Origin: Chromatiales bacterium
GTDB taxonomy: Bacteria; Pseudomonadota; Gammaproteobacteria; Steroidobacterales; GCA-2729495
Length of the DNA: 41,005 nucleotides
Reading direction: 5' to 3'
Assembly (NCBI GenBank): GCA_002688175.1
Contig: NZCC01000056.1
Coordinates: 1-41,005 of the forward strand
A program made the position numbers and the translations under genes. The notes beneath the pieces were generated by a model, which saw only the letters and a program-made list of their open reading frames with translations, ran no database searches and had not been told where the DNA came from. Below, piece by piece: positions 9,690-18,670 of this stretch (its first letter is position 1; every line of letters starts with the position of its first letter).

Positions 9690-10673
9690 ATGGCCAATGA
9701 CACGACAAAACAATCACTGACTGAAACAGGTCGTCGCGTCCTGGAGATCGAGGCGCGCGCAATCGAAGCGATGAGCCCCAGGATAGGTGATGATTTTGCC
9801 ACGGCCTGTCGGTTGTGCCTGGCTACGGTTGGTCGCGTCATCGTCACAGGGATGGGAAAATCCGGGCACATTGGCGGCAAGATCGCTGCCACGCTGGCCA
9901 GCACCGGTACGCCGGCATTTTTCGTGCATCCCGGCGAAGCCGGTCACGGTGACCTCGGCATGATCACGCCGAAGGATGCTGTCATCGCCATATCGAACTC
10001 CGGCGAAACAGCCGAAATCATCACGATACTGCCGCTGCTCAAGCGTCTCGACCTGCCCCTGATCACCATGACAGGCCAAGCGGAATCAACGCTTGGTAAA
10101 GCTTCAGCAGCCGTACTTGATACGTCTGTCCATGAAGAAGCCTGCCCGTTGAATCTTGCGCCGACAGCCAGCACGGCAGCCGCGCTTGCAATGGGAGATG
10201 CGTTGGCTGTCGCGCTTCTGGAAAGCCGTGGGTTTACGGCAGAAGATTTCGCCCGCTCGCATCCCGGCGGCGCACTCGGGCGCAGATTACTGTTAAAGGT
10301 TGAAGACCTGATGCATACCGGGGATGAAATTCCGCGGGTCGAGGCTACTACCTCACTGGCCGATGGCCTCATCGAAATGTCGCGCAAAAGCCTGGGTATG
10401 ACCGCGATCGTCACGGCGGATGATCAGCTTGCGGGTATCTTCACTGATGGTGACCTGCGCCGGACGCTCGACCAACCCATCAACATCCATGACATAACGA
10501 TGGCTGATGTCATGACCCAAAACTGCAAGACGGCCAGACCGGAACAACTTGCCGCCGAGAGTGTACGAATACTCGAAACACAAAAAATAACCGCACTACT
10601 CGTCGTCGATGACCAGAACAAGCTGGTCGGCGCGCTTAACATCCATGACCTGCTCCGCGCAGGCGTCATGTGA
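9690..10673 (+). CDS. kdsD: D-arabinose 5-phosphate isomerase
   Basis: KdsD interconverts ribulose 5-phosphate and arabinose 5-phosphate, the first step of Kdo synthesis for LPS. The 327-residue protein has an N-terminal SIS domain (VIVTGMGKSGHIGGKIAATLASTG, FFVHPGEAGHGDLGMI, AISNSGETAEI) and a tandem CBS pair (VEDLMHTGDEIPRV... and MADVMTQNCKTARP...LRAGVM). The conserved His of the SARSHPGG-type loop is seen in FARSHPGGALGRRLL. I chose the ATG at 9690 over the upstream ATGs at 9657 and 9663 because it matches the family length (328 in E. coli) and avoids overlapping yrbG. The yrbG stop is 4 bases away. Confidence 0.95.
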   Translation: MANDTTKQSLTETGRRVLEIEARAIEAMSPRIGDDFATACRLCLATVGRVIVTGMGKSGHIGGKIAATLASTGTPAFFVHPGEAGHGDLGMITPKDAVIAISNSGETAEIITILPLLKRLDLPLITMTGQAESTLGKASAAVLDTSVHEEACPLNLAPTASTAAALAMGDALAVALLESRGFTAEDFARSHPGGALGRRLLLKVEDLMHTGDEIPRVEATTSLADGLIEMSRKSLGMTAIVTADDQLAGIFTDGDLRRTLDQPINIHDITMADVMTQNCKTARPEQLAAESVRILETQKITALLVVDDQNKLVGALNIHDLLRAGVM

Positions 10674-10688
10674 CCGGGATCAGACCTC

Positions 10689-11201
10689 ATGAACAGCTCA
10701 CGCACGCCTAGCGCCGAAAAACTTTCCCGCATCCGGTTGCTCGTACTCGACGTCGACGGTGTCTTGACCGACGGCCAATTACACTACGATGCACAGGGCC
10801 ATGAAGCCAAAGTTTTTCATGTCCACGACGGTTATGGCATCAAGCAGCTCATGCGGGCCGGCATCAAGGTTGCAGTCATTTCCGGCCGGCACAGTACAGC
10901 AGTGGCAACCCGCATGACGGAACTGGGCATCGAACACGTCAGGCTTGGCCAGGACACCAAAAGCGAGGCATTTGCCGAAATCACGGCCCAACTCGGTATA
11001 CCACCCGAAGCAGTGGCCTGTGTCGGTGACGACGAACCGGATCTGCCGATCATGCAAGCGGCCGGCCTCAGCATTGCCGTCGCCAATGCCCAACCGGCGA
11101 TACTGAGTTATGCCGACTGGCACACCATCCTCGGCGGCGGTTACGGAGCAGTCCGGGAAGTCTGCGATGCACTGATCGCAGCACAAAGTGGCCACCGATA
11201 A
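10689..11201 (+). CDS. kdsC: 3-deoxy-D-manno-octulosonate 8-phosphate phosphatase
   Basis: KdsC removes phosphate from Kdo 8-phosphate to release Kdo. This is a 170-residue C0-type HAD phosphatase without a large cap. The nucleophile and acid/base are Asp21 and Asp23 in LLVLDVDGVLTDGQL. Motif II is VAVISGRHS, motif III is the Lys of QDTKSEAF, and motif IV is CVGDDEPDLPIM. The C-terminal tail GGGYGAVREVCDAL is the conserved segment that closes the active site in the tetramer. It is 15 bases after kdsD and 3 bases before lptC. Confidence 0.96.
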   Translation: MNSSRTPSAEKLSRIRLLVLDVDGVLTDGQLHYDAQGHEAKVFHVHDGYGIKQLMRAGIKVAVISGRHSTAVATRMTELGIEHVRLGQDTKSEAFAEITAQLGIPPEAVACVGDDEPDLPIMQAAGLSIAVANAQPAILSYADWHTILGGGYGAVREVCDALIAAQSGHR

Positions 11202-11204
11202 TCC

Positions 11205-11762
11205 ATGATTGCTAACCCCTGGCCGAAGCTCGTGTTACTGCTGATTGCCGCGGTGGCCAGCGGTGTCCTCGTGATTCGCAGCGGCGAGCAGGAATCAGAT
11301 CGTAAACAGCGACCGGAGCTCGGCGTCGGTTACTCCATGAAACAGGCTGAACTTATCCGTACCGGGGAAAGCGGCCAGGTATTGTATAGAGTGCAAACTA
11401 ACCAGGCGAAACAGGTCGCGGAAAACGGCATCATCGAACTCGATGTCGTGCGGATTAAATATGATCCTCCGACCGAGATACCGTGGGATTTGCACGCCGA
11501 TACAGGGCATATCCTACCCGGTGGTAATATCATAAAGTTAACAGGGAATGTCATTGCCAAGACCCGCGGAGAAATGCAGGCACCGACCCGAATCAGCACT
11601 GATTACCTGGAATTGAATACGGAGACCTACATTGCCAACACAGACAGGGATGTCGTTATTGACTACACAAACAACACATTATTTGCTAAAGGTCTGCGCG
11701 CATATCTCAAGGAAGAAAGGTTGCAACTGATCTCAGACGTTAATGGCCAATTTATCCCGTAA
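11205..11762 (+). CDS. lptC: LPS export system protein LptC
   Basis: LptC is the bitopic inner-membrane part of the Lpt bridge that receives lipopolysaccharide from LptB2FG and passes it to LptA. The 185-residue protein has a single N-terminal transmembrane helix (about residues 7-24, LVLLLIAAVASGVLVI). A periplasmic beta-jellyroll domain follows, where TGNVIAKTRGEMQAPTRIST and TDYLELNTETYIANTDRDV are typical of the family. Its last 20 bases overlap the start of lptA, suggesting translational coupling. The position between kdsC and lptA supports the call more strongly than sequence alone. Confidence 0.92.
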   Translation: MIANPWPKLVLLLIAAVASGVLVIRSGEQESDRKQRPELGVGYSMKQAELIRTGESGQVLYRVQTNQAKQVAENGIIELDVVRIKYDPPTEIPWDLHADTGHILPGGNIIKLTGNVIAKTRGEMQAPTRISTDYLELNTETYIANTDRDVVIDYTNNTLFAKGLRAYLKEERLQLISDVNGQFIP

Positions 11763-12387
11763 TTTAATCGCCAATGCACTTGGCATTGCGCTCATGTTCC
11801 TGTCCGCCACCATCGTTGCACAGGAAGCGATCGATATCGCCCTGATGAAAACACTGCCGATAAATCTTGATGCAGAATCATCTGAATTTGATCGCAAGAA
11901 AAACAAGTTGTTTTTTCGCAACCTGACAATCAAACAGGGTTTGCTAAGCATTATGGCCGATGAAGCGACTGCAACCCGTCTTGATTTTGAAAATATGCGT
12001 TGGGAATTTTCCGGTACGGTCATTATAGAAAATGCCGACACGATAGCGAACTGTGACTATGCCGATATCCTGTTTCGTGAACACCGCATCCGTAGCGCTG
12101 TAATGCAGGGACAGCCGGTCAATTTCACCCAACTAAGAATCGATGAGGAACGGAAAACAGAAGGTCGTGCAAACCAGATGGAGTATGATGTCGACGCGGG
12201 CATCATCAAGTTAACAGGTGACTCTTGGCTGAGTGACGGCGCCAATGAAGTATCCGGCAACAGAATCTCCTATGACTTGAATCGCGAATTCATCATCGCG
12301 GATGCTGATGATGACGGGCAGGTTAGTATGAAAATTATTCCGCCAGATAGCAGCTTGTCAAAGATCGAGGATCAGATAAACCCGTGA
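11743..12387 (+). CDS. lptA: Lipopolysaccharide transport periplasmic protein LptA
   Basis: LptA polymerises into the periplasmic bridge that carries LPS to LptDE. The 214-residue precursor has a Sec signal peptide (hydrophobic core [14 protein letters not shown], likely cleavage near Q-E at about residue 27). An OstA-type jellyroll follows: [36 protein letters not shown] and [20 protein letters not shown]. The last motif, with its Gln-Met-Glu-Tyr, is characteristic. It overlaps lptC by 20 bases and shares a 4-base GTGA overlap with lptB. It is somewhat longer than E. coli LptA (185 residues) because of its tail. Confidence 0.93.
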   Translation: MANLSRNLIANALGIALMFLSATIVAQEAIDIALMKTLPINLDAESSEFDRKKNKLFFRNLTIKQGLLSIMADEATATRLDFENMRWEFSGTVIIENADTIANCDYADILFREHRIRSAVMQGQPVNFTQLRIDEERKTEGRANQMEYDVDAGIIKLTGDSWLSDGANEVSGNRISYDLNREFIIADADDDGQVSMKIIPPDSSLSKIEDQINP

Positions 12388-13109
12388 GTATCCTCAGCGC
12401 AGAGAATCTTTCCAAACGCTATAAATTCCGCCAGGTCATCAAGGATATTTCGCTGGAAGTTTGCAGCGGTGAGGTCGTCGGCCTGCTCGGACCGAACGGT
12501 GCCGGCAAAACAACTGCTTTCTATATGATCGTTGGCCTTATCTCTGCAGACGAAGGCCGCATTATTCTGGATGGTAAGAATCTCACGCCGATGCCCATGC
12601 ACAAGCGTGCCCGTCTGGGGCTTGGCTACCTGCCACAAGAGGCATCGATATTTCGCAAGCTGTCCGTTGAGAAGAATATCAGGGCAATCCTGCAAACACG
12701 CGCCGACCTTGACCGCATCAATCGTGAACGCATTCTCGAAGAACTGCTTGATGAATTACACATCAATCATGTCCGGACCAGTATGGGCATCAGCCTGTCC
12801 GGCGGCGAACGCAGACGGGTTGAAATTGCCCGTGCGCTGGCCGCAGAACCACGGTTCGTTCTTCTTGATGAACCATTCGCGGGCGTAGACCCCATTTCGG
12901 TACTCGATATCCAGCGGATCATCAGGCACCTTGCCGAACGCGACATTGGCGTACTGATCACTGATCATAATGTCCGTGAAACACTCGGTATCTGTAATCG
13001 TGCCTATATTCTAAGTGATGGAATAATGATTGCCCAGGGGACACCTGATGACATCCTGAACAATCAGCAGGTTCGCGAGGTCTATCTCGGAGAAGGGTTC
13101 AGTTTGTAG
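12384..13109 (+). CDS. lptB: LPS export ABC transporter ATP-binding protein LptB
   Basis: LptB is the ATPase that powers LPS extraction from the inner membrane with LptF and LptG, which are not in this window. The 241-residue protein shows a complete nucleotide-binding domain: Walker [10 protein letters not shown] (36-44), Q-loop Gln85 in [10 protein letters not shown], signature LSGGERRR (138-145), Walker [14 protein letters not shown] with the catalytic Glu163, and the switch His195 in [10 protein letters not shown]. The start is GTG, overlapping the lptA stop by 4 bases. The rpoN ATG follows with no gap. Confidence 0.97.
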   Translation: MSILSAENLSKRYKFRQVIKDISLEVCSGEVVGLLGPNGAGKTTAFYMIVGLISADEGRIILDGKNLTPMPMHKRARLGLGYLPQEASIFRKLSVEKNIRAILQTRADLDRINRERILEELLDELHINHVRTSMGISLSGGERRRVEIARALAAEPRFVLLDEPFAGVDPISVLDIQRIIRHLAERDIGVLITDHNVRETLGICNRAYILSDGIMIAQGTPDDILNNQQVREVYLGEGFSL

Positions 13110-14507
13110 ATGAACGGCTTGAAGCTTTCACTAAACGTTAAACTTGGTCAGCAACTGACCATGACACCACAGTTGCAGCAAGCCATTCGGCTGCTGCAAA
13201 TGCCGGTACTGGAACTCAGCACGCAGATCGAACAGGCGTTGGCAGAAAATGTCATGCTGGAGCGTGAAGAGCCCGCCGAGTCCGCGCCGGAAGTGGAAGA
13301 GCCTGCAGTCATCTCCGGCGAAAGCGATGAAACAAACCTGTGGAATGAACACGCCGGTTCAACTGCGCGTAGCGATAACTGGAGCGATGACTCACGACGA
13401 CCGGAACTTGCAGACCGTAGCGATGAGACACTTCGTGAGCACCTGCTCTGGCAACTGGAAATGGAACACTTTTCGCCGCGTGAGGTCGTCATTGGCCAGT
13501 CGCTCGTCGATTCAATCAACGAAGATGGCTACCTGACTGAATCACTCGACGAAATCCACCAGTCACTAATCGGCGAGGCCGAATTTACCGACCAGGAAGT
13601 TGCGCAGACGCTGACTAAAGTCCAGGCACTGGACCCGGCCGGCATCGGCGCACGTGACCTTGCTGAGTGCATCGGTATCCAGCTGCGTCTTCTCGATAAA
13701 CAGGTTCCCGGCCGCGATGCTGCATGCCGCGTCGCAGAGTCCTATCTCGATCTCGTTGCAGAGCAGGATTATTCAGCACTGCAACGCCAGCTGAGCATCT
13801 CTGCAGAAGAGCTCGATATGGCCCTCGCACTGGTAAGAGCCTGTCACCCGCGACCCGGGTCTGCAATACAGTCATCGACAGCGGAGTACATTATTCCGGA
13901 TGTCTACGTCCGCAAACAGGATGGTAAATGGATTGTTGAAGTCAATCGTTCGATCGCGCCACGACTGAAGGTCAACCAGACCTATGCTGAAATGCTGCAC
14001 TCCAGTGGAGGCCACGACGACCTGCGTACCCAGCTACAGGAAGCTCGCTGGCTGGTTCGAAGCCTTGAGATCCGCCACGATACGGTGCTCAAGGTGGCAA
14101 TGAGTATCGTCGAGCGTCAGGTTGACTTTCTCGAGCACGGCGAAGAAGCGATGAAACCCATGGTACTGCGGGATATAGCGGATGAGATAGCTATGCATGA
14201 ATCAACCGTTTCCCGGGTTACATCAAACAAGTACATGCATACGACGCGAGGCGTTTTTGAGCTCAAATACTTCTTTTCCAGCCAATTGGCGGCAAGCGAT
14301 GGCTCCGAACAGTCATCCACAGCGATTCGCGCCAAGATTCGGCGGTTAATTGGCGCTGAAAACCCACAAAAACCACTCAGTGACAGTAAAATTGTTACCT
14401 TACTTACCGAGGAAGGAATCAAAATTGCCAGACGAACCATCGCCAAATATCGAGAATCGCTGAAAATCCCACCTTCCAGTGAAAGAAGACAACGACCTGC
14501 ACGTTAA
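13110..14507 (+). CDS. rpoN: RNA polymerase sigma-54 factor
   Basis: Sigma-54 directs RNA polymerase to -24/-12 promoters that require an AAA+ activator. The 465-residue protein has the Gln/Leu-rich activator-contact region I (LKLSLNVKLGQQLTMTPQL...), a variable acidic region II (about residues 50-110), the core-binding domain, and the DNA-binding helix-turn-helix (HESTVSRVTSNKYMHT). The RpoN box near the C-terminus reads ARRTIAKYRE; the consensus has Val in place of Ile, a mild change. The gene starts directly after the lptB stop, so expression is tied to the lpt genes. No activator gene lies in the window. Confidence 0.97.
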   Translation: MNGLKLSLNVKLGQQLTMTPQLQQAIRLLQMPVLELSTQIEQALAENVMLEREEPAESAPEVEEPAVISGESDETNLWNEHAGSTARSDNWSDDSRRPELADRSDETLREHLLWQLEMEHFSPREVVIGQSLVDSINEDGYLTESLDEIHQSLIGEAEFTDQEVAQTLTKVQALDPAGIGARDLAECIGIQLRLLDKQVPGRDAACRVAESYLDLVAEQDYSALQRQLSISAEELDMALALVRACHPRPGSAIQSSTAEYIIPDVYVRKQDGKWIVEVNRSIAPRLKVNQTYAEMLHSSGGHDDLRTQLQEARWLVRSLEIRHDTVLKVAMSIVERQVDFLEHGEEAMKPMVLRDIADEIAMHESTVSRVTSNKYMHTTRGVFELKYFFSSQLAASDGSEQSSTAIRAKIRRLIGAENPQKPLSDSKIVTLLTEEGIKIARRTIAKYRESLKIPPSSERRQRPAR

Positions 14508-14527
14508 TTGTTAAGGAGAACAACTCA

Positions 14528-14848
14528 ATGCAAGTGAATCTGACGGGCCACCATATCGAAATCACACCTGCACTCAAGGACTATGTGAACAATAAAGTAT
14601 CGCGCATCAATAGGCACTTCGAAAGCGTTACCAGCATTAGCTGCATCCTGACTGTCGAGAAACTCCGGCACAAGGCGGAAGCCAAGGTCAATGTTACTGG
14701 TGGAACCTTGTATGCCCAAGCCGTTGAAGATGATATGTACGCGGCCATCGATGGGCTGATGGACAAGCTTGATCGGCAAATTGTGAAACATAAAGAAAAG
14801 CTGACCGACCATCACGCACGTGATTCACAAAAACGTGACTACTCCTAG
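14528..14848 (+). CDS. hpf: Ribosome hibernation promoting factor, short form
   Basis: HPF binds the 30S decoding region during stationary phase and helps form inactive 100S ribosome dimers. The 106-residue product is the short form without the dimerising C-terminal domain. The family motifs MQVNLTGHHIEITPALKDYV, HKAEAKVNVTGGTLYAQ and DDMYAAIDGLMDKLDRQI are all present. TAAGGAGA lies 8 bases before the ATG, the strongest ribosome-binding site in this operon. The placement after rpoN is conserved across gammaproteobacteria. The gene normally next, ptsN, is absent. Confidence 0.96.
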   Translation: MQVNLTGHHIEITPALKDYVNNKVSRINRHFESVTSISCILTVEKLRHKAEAKVNVTGGTLYAQAVEDDMYAAIDGLMDKLDRQIVKHKEKLTDHHARDSQKRDYS

Positions 14849-14872
14849 GTCAGCAAGCTGCGGTTAATATCG

Positions 14873-15748
14873 ATGCGCCTCATTATTGTCAGCGGTCTGT
14901 CGGGCTCAGGCAAAAGTGTTGCTCTGAATCTGCTTGAGGATCTGAATTTCTATTGTATCGACAATGTCCCGGCCGCTTTGCTCGACACGGTAATCACAGA
15001 ACTCGTCGCTTCAGCCGATTCCATCTATGACAATCTGGCTGTCGGCGTCGATGCCAGGAACCGGTCGGCTGACCTGCAGTCACTCCCCGACCTGGTTCGC
15101 GACCTGCGCAACCGGGGAATTCTCTGCGAAGTTATTTTCCTGTATGCAGAAGACGATATCCTGCTGAAACGCTATTCGGAAACCCGGCGAAAACACCCGC
15201 TGAGCGATGAAGAGCTGAGCCTTGCCGATGCTATTGCCCTGGAACGCGAATTACTTGGTCCGATTATCGACGGCGCCGCACTCGTACTCGACACCACGCG
15301 GACCAACGTCTACGAGTTAGGAGATATAATCCGGGACCGTGTAGGACAACGTGAAGCCCCCGAGCTATCAATACTCATTGAATCATTTGGTTTCAAGCAC
15401 GGCTTACCATCCGATGCGGATTTTGTCTTTGATTTGCGCTGTCTGCCTAACCCTTACTGGGAAACTCAACTAAGGAAATTGACCGGCAAGGACCGCCCCA
15501 TTATTGAGTTTCTCGACGGCATTCAAAGCGTACAGAATATGTATGCGGACATACTTGCCTTTCTCGAAAAATGGATTCCAGAGTATATAAGCTTCAATCG
15601 TAATTACCTGACGGTCGCCCTTGGCTGCACCGGCGGCCAGCATCGCTCAGTATATCTCACCGAAAAACTTGCCGCAGAACTGAAACAAAAGTTTACTCAT
15701 GTCCTGACCCGCCACAACGAATTACGGGACGGCAAGGACAGTACCTGA
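14873..15748 (+). CDS. rapZ: RNase adapter protein RapZ
   Basis: RapZ is a nucleotide-binding protein that in E. coli delivers the small RNA GlmZ to RNase E and so controls glucosamine-6-phosphate synthase. The 291-residue protein has a Walker A motif GLSGSGKS (8-15), NFYCIDNVPAALL, VDARNRSADLQ and SETRRKHPLS in the N-terminal domain. The C-terminal signature is VALGCTGGQHRSVYLTEKLA. The tail ends RHNELRDGKDST and lacks the dense Lys-Arg-Lys cluster that E. coli RapZ uses for RNA binding, so an identical sRNA role is uncertain. It lies 24 bases after hpf with no PTS gene in between. Confidence 0.95.
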   Translation: MRLIIVSGLSGSGKSVALNLLEDLNFYCIDNVPAALLDTVITELVASADSIYDNLAVGVDARNRSADLQSLPDLVRDLRNRGILCEVIFLYAEDDILLKRYSETRRKHPLSDEELSLADAIALERELLGPIIDGAALVLDTTRTNVYELGDIIRDRVGQREAPELSILIESFGFKHGLPSDADFVFDLRCLPNPYWETQLRKLTGKDRPIIEFLDGIQSVQNMYADILAFLEKWIPEYISFNRNYLTVALGCTGGQHRSVYLTEKLAAELKQKFTHVLTRHNELRDGKDST

Positions 15749-15784
15749 CGGTAAGGTCGCTTTTTGATAGACGTTATCGTGGTT

Positions 15785-15834
15785 CCCGGCTAAACTCGCT
15801 CCGGGTCAGGAGCCGATGTGTGAACCACACATCG
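15785..15834 (+). promoter_or_regulatory. Two hairpins in the mgtE leader
   Basis: A 9-bp perfect stem CGATGTGTG / CACACATCG with a 3-base AAC loop lies at 15814-15834. A 5-bp stem CCCGG / CCGGG (15785-15789, 15801-15805) sits just upstream. The mgtE ATG is 50 bases beyond, and the spacer is C/A-rich. No T-run follows, so this is not a standard terminator for rapZ. A cis-regulatory role for the Mg2+ transporter is inference. It does not match the M-box riboswitch as I know it. Confidence 0.45.
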
Positions 15835-15884
15835 ACCCACCACCCACCACCTCGGCCAACCCAAACCTGCAGATGGAGTGTGCA

Positions 15885-17228
15885 ATGGAATCTGAAAAGA
15901 AATCCTATCTCGCCGATCTGCTCGAAGCATTAGCAAATAATGATCTGAACGAAGTACGCCAGATTGTCGATACGCTGCACCCGGCCGAAATCGCCCTGCT
16001 GCTGGAATCCCTGCCATTATCCGAACGAGATGCTGTCTGGGATCTTATCGATGACGAAATCGAGGGTGAAATCCTCGTTGAACTCAATGATGAGGTCCGC
16101 CAGGGCCTGCTCGAAGACATGGATCCCGAGGCGGTCGTAGCTGCCGCGGAAGGCATGGAACTTGACGATCTCGCAGATGTCGTCGCCGATCTGCCCGATG
16201 AGATGACCGCTAAAGTTATCGAATCACTGCCGGCCGAGGACCGTGAACAGCTCAAATCGGTGCTGGCTTATCCGGAAGACTGCGCCGGCGGCATCATGGA
16301 CCCCGATGCCATTGCCGTACGTTCAGATATAACGCTCGATGTTGTCATGCGTTATCTGTGCCGCTCGGGCGACTTACCGGACGGTACGCCGGCGATATTC
16401 ATTGTTGATCGTGATCAACAGTTTATCGGCCTCCTATATCTGACCACGCTTGTAACCCACAGTCCGCAAGCGATGGTCAAAGACGTCATGGATACGTCAG
16501 TTAGTTCCATTCCAGCCCACCGGTCAGCAACCGAAGTTGCGCTGGAATTTCAGAGTCGGGACCTTTATTCGGCTGCTGTCGTCGATGAAAACGGTAAACT
16601 GATCGGACAGATTACGGCCGATGACGTCATGGACGTCATTCAGGAACAAGCGGATCATGACATCCTGAGCATGGCCGGACTAGATGAAGAAGACGACATG
16701 TTTGCGCCGGTCGTCACCAGCGCACAACGTCGAGCGATCTGGCTCGGTGTCAATCTGGGCACGGCTTTCCTGACGGCGGCCGTTGTCGCACTATTTAAAC
16801 CGGCGCTCGAAGAATTGGTAATCCTCGCCGTGCTGATGCCGGTTGTTGCGAGTATGGGCGGTATCGCCGGCAGCCAGACACTGACACTGATGATCCGCGG
16901 CATTGCCCTTGGCCGTGTGCAGGATTCCAATGCCCGCTGGCTGCTGGCCAAGGAAATCGCAGTTGGGGCACTGAATGGACTGGTCTGGGCTCTTGTTGTC
17001 GCCATCGTCACGGTATTGTTTTTTGACACCTGGCAGGTTGGCGCGGTGATTGGCGCCGCATTGATGATCAGTCTGCTGACTGCGGCCTTTGCCGGCTTCA
17101 TCATTCCGTTACTGTTGCACAAACTGAAGATCGATCCGGCCCTGGCCGGGACAGTCATACTAACGACACTGACAGATATTATCGGCTTCGCCACTTTCCT
17201 GGGGCTGGGTACATTTTTTCTGCTTTAA
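15885..17228 (+). CDS. mgtE: Magnesium transporter MgtE
   Basis: MgtE is a homodimeric Mg2+ channel gated by cytoplasmic Mg2+ binding. The 447-residue protein has an N-terminal superhelical domain rich in acidic residues (DLLEALANNDLNEVRQIVDTL, LHPAEIALLLESLP). A CBS pair follows (AGGIMDPDAIAVRSDIT... and VKDVMDTSVSSIPAHRSATE), then a plug helix and five membrane helices from about residue 290. The pore signature is visible in LMPVVASMGGIAGSQTLTLMIRG. I chose the ATG at 15885 because GGAG lies 6 bases upstream; an open frame continues back to 15816 without family similarity. In several relatives PTS genes lie between rapZ and mgtE; here there are none. Confidence 0.95.
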   Translation: MESEKKSYLADLLEALANNDLNEVRQIVDTLHPAEIALLLESLPLSERDAVWDLIDDEIEGEILVELNDEVRQGLLEDMDPEAVVAAAEGMELDDLADVVADLPDEMTAKVIESLPAEDREQLKSVLAYPEDCAGGIMDPDAIAVRSDITLDVVMRYLCRSGDLPDGTPAIFIVDRDQQFIGLLYLTTLVTHSPQAMVKDVMDTSVSSIPAHRSATEVALEFQSRDLYSAAVVDENGKLIGQITADDVMDVIQEQADHDILSMAGLDEEDDMFAPVVTSAQRRAIWLGVNLGTAFLTAAVVALFKPALEELVILAVLMPVVASMGGIAGSQTLTLMIRGIALGRVQDSNARWLLAKEIAVGALNGLVWALVVAIVTVLFFDTWQVGAVIGAALMISLLTAAFAGFIIPLLLHKLKIDPALAGTVILTTLTDIIGFATFLGLGTFFLL

Positions 17229-17298
17229 GCCATCAGGCTACTACTAGCCAATAAGCAGTCTATTCAGGCTGGGCTACCGTTGAGTCTGGCCCCGTTTA

Positions 17299-18576
17299 TC
17301 AGCTGCCATCAACAGCCGTGTCGATATTGAGTATTGGCACCCGCTGGGAATATTCATTACTGAGGTCTCGCCAACCAACAATTCCACTTGGCACATCAAC
17401 GGGAACACCGAGCAGAAAATCCTCCAGCTGTTTACGCCGGGACATCGCATCAGTATAGCCGAGAAAAATCAGTTCACGGGTATAACCAGCCTCGAACAAC
17501 AAATAGCTGACGAGTTGTCGGCCACCGTAATTCAATGCGCCGAGAGCACGCATAAACAATCTCACCGCACGTGGCATCTCGTGCACATAACGCAGTGCGA
17601 TCTCGCGAATATCCTGACTTGGATACATGATCAGCGCATCGATCGACCTCAGGCTCTCAAACTGACCATTCAGGGTACGACCCGGCTGCTCGTTAACGAT
17701 GTAATTCAAGCGGGCAAGACGCTCAAGATCAGATGACAGTCCATCCATGAGCAAAGCATCGAGCATGTAACCTGCAACGCGACCGAGACTCGGATACGGC
17801 ACCGGATCATCCGGTCCGGGCTCGGGATCCGGCTCCTCATTGCGCACGCCAATGACAAGAATACGCTTTGCGCCAAGATGCACGGCCGGCGACAAAGGCG
17901 TTGCCTGGCGCATCGCGCCGTCGCCGAAGTACTCCTGACCAATTCGTACACCAGGAAAGATCAACGGGGCAGCGATACTCGCCATCAGATGATCGAGTCG
18001 CAGGGTTGTCGGCTGGCCATACCGCCGGACACGTGACCATGGTTCGAGATCGGGTTTACCCTGATAAAAGGACACCGATCGCGCCGTTCCGTATCCAGCG
18101 GCCGTCACGGCAATCGCGTCCAGAAAACCGCGATCTATCGAATTCTGAACATGGCTGATCTTGAGATACCGGGACAACAATTGACGCAACGGGTCATTGT
18201 CCAGTAATGAATGCGGCGCTTGCCCGAGCAACCCTCCGGTACTCAGGCTCGCCAACCAGCGCGTGCCGGTTCTGAGCATCGTCTGGGCATCGCTGCGAAA
18301 CACCTGGTGGGTTCTGAAATCGCCCCAAACCTTCTCCAGCTCAGCTACACCACGCGCGAAGCGACGTGCACGTGTTGCGAGTACAACAGAGTTAATTGCC
18401 CCAGCCGAAGTTCCACTGATAATCGGAAACGGGCAAGGCGAACCTTTTGGCAGTAATTCTCCGATCGCCTTCAGAACGCCGACCTGATATGCACAACGGG
18501 CCCCGCCGCCCGGCAACACGAGTCCGATATCGCGCCGGATCGGGCCCAGGTCCGTAACTACATGCTTGTTCGTCAT
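17299..18576 (-). CDS. Patatin-like phospholipase
   Basis: This 425-residue protein has a patatin catalytic domain in its first half. The oxyanion loop is GGGARCAYQVG (23-33), the nucleophile elbow GTSAG carries Ser57, and the dyad Asp is Asp219 in FGDGAMRQ. It should hydrolyse acyl esters of phospholipids or similar lipids. There is no signal peptide, so it is probably cytoplasmic or membrane-associated. The C-terminal 180 residues (SLGRVAGYMLDALLMDGLSS... to the end) are helical and typical of the RssA/YjjU-like bacterial subgroup. No ribosome-binding site is evident before the ATG. It converges on mgtE and is divergent from the peroxiredoxin gene. The natural substrate is unknown. Confidence 0.9.
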   Translation of the reverse strand: MTNKHVVTDLGPIRRDIGLVLPGGGARCAYQVGVLKAIGELLPKGSPCPFPIISGTSAGAINSVVLATRARRFARGVAELEKVWGDFRTHQVFRSDAQTMLRTGTRWLASLSTGGLLGQAPHSLLDNDPLRQLLSRYLKISHVQNSIDRGFLDAIAVTAAGYGTARSVSFYQGKPDLEPWSRVRRYGQPTTLRLDHLMASIAAPLIFPGVRIGQEYFGDGAMRQATPLSPAVHLGAKRILVIGVRNEEPDPEPGPDDPVPYPSLGRVAGYMLDALLMDGLSSDLERLARLNYIVNEQPGRTLNGQFESLRSIDALIMYPSQDIREIALRYVHEMPRAVRLFMRALGALNYGGRQLVSYLLFEAGYTRELIFLGYTDAMSRRKQLEDFLLGVPVDVPSGIVGWRDLSNEYSQRVPILNIDTAVDGS

Positions 18577-18670
18577 ATTTGAGTGATGTTAACCAGAACT
18601 ATCGATACCCTACAAGGAACCCGATCACGCCATGCTAAAATCGATCCACAATCAATTCGGAACAACGACC

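Noticed and set aside
13110..14507. Sigma-54 promoters (TGGCAC-N5-TTGC) in the window
   Set aside because: I scanned the gaps for the -24/-12 pattern because rpoN is present and found no convincing match.
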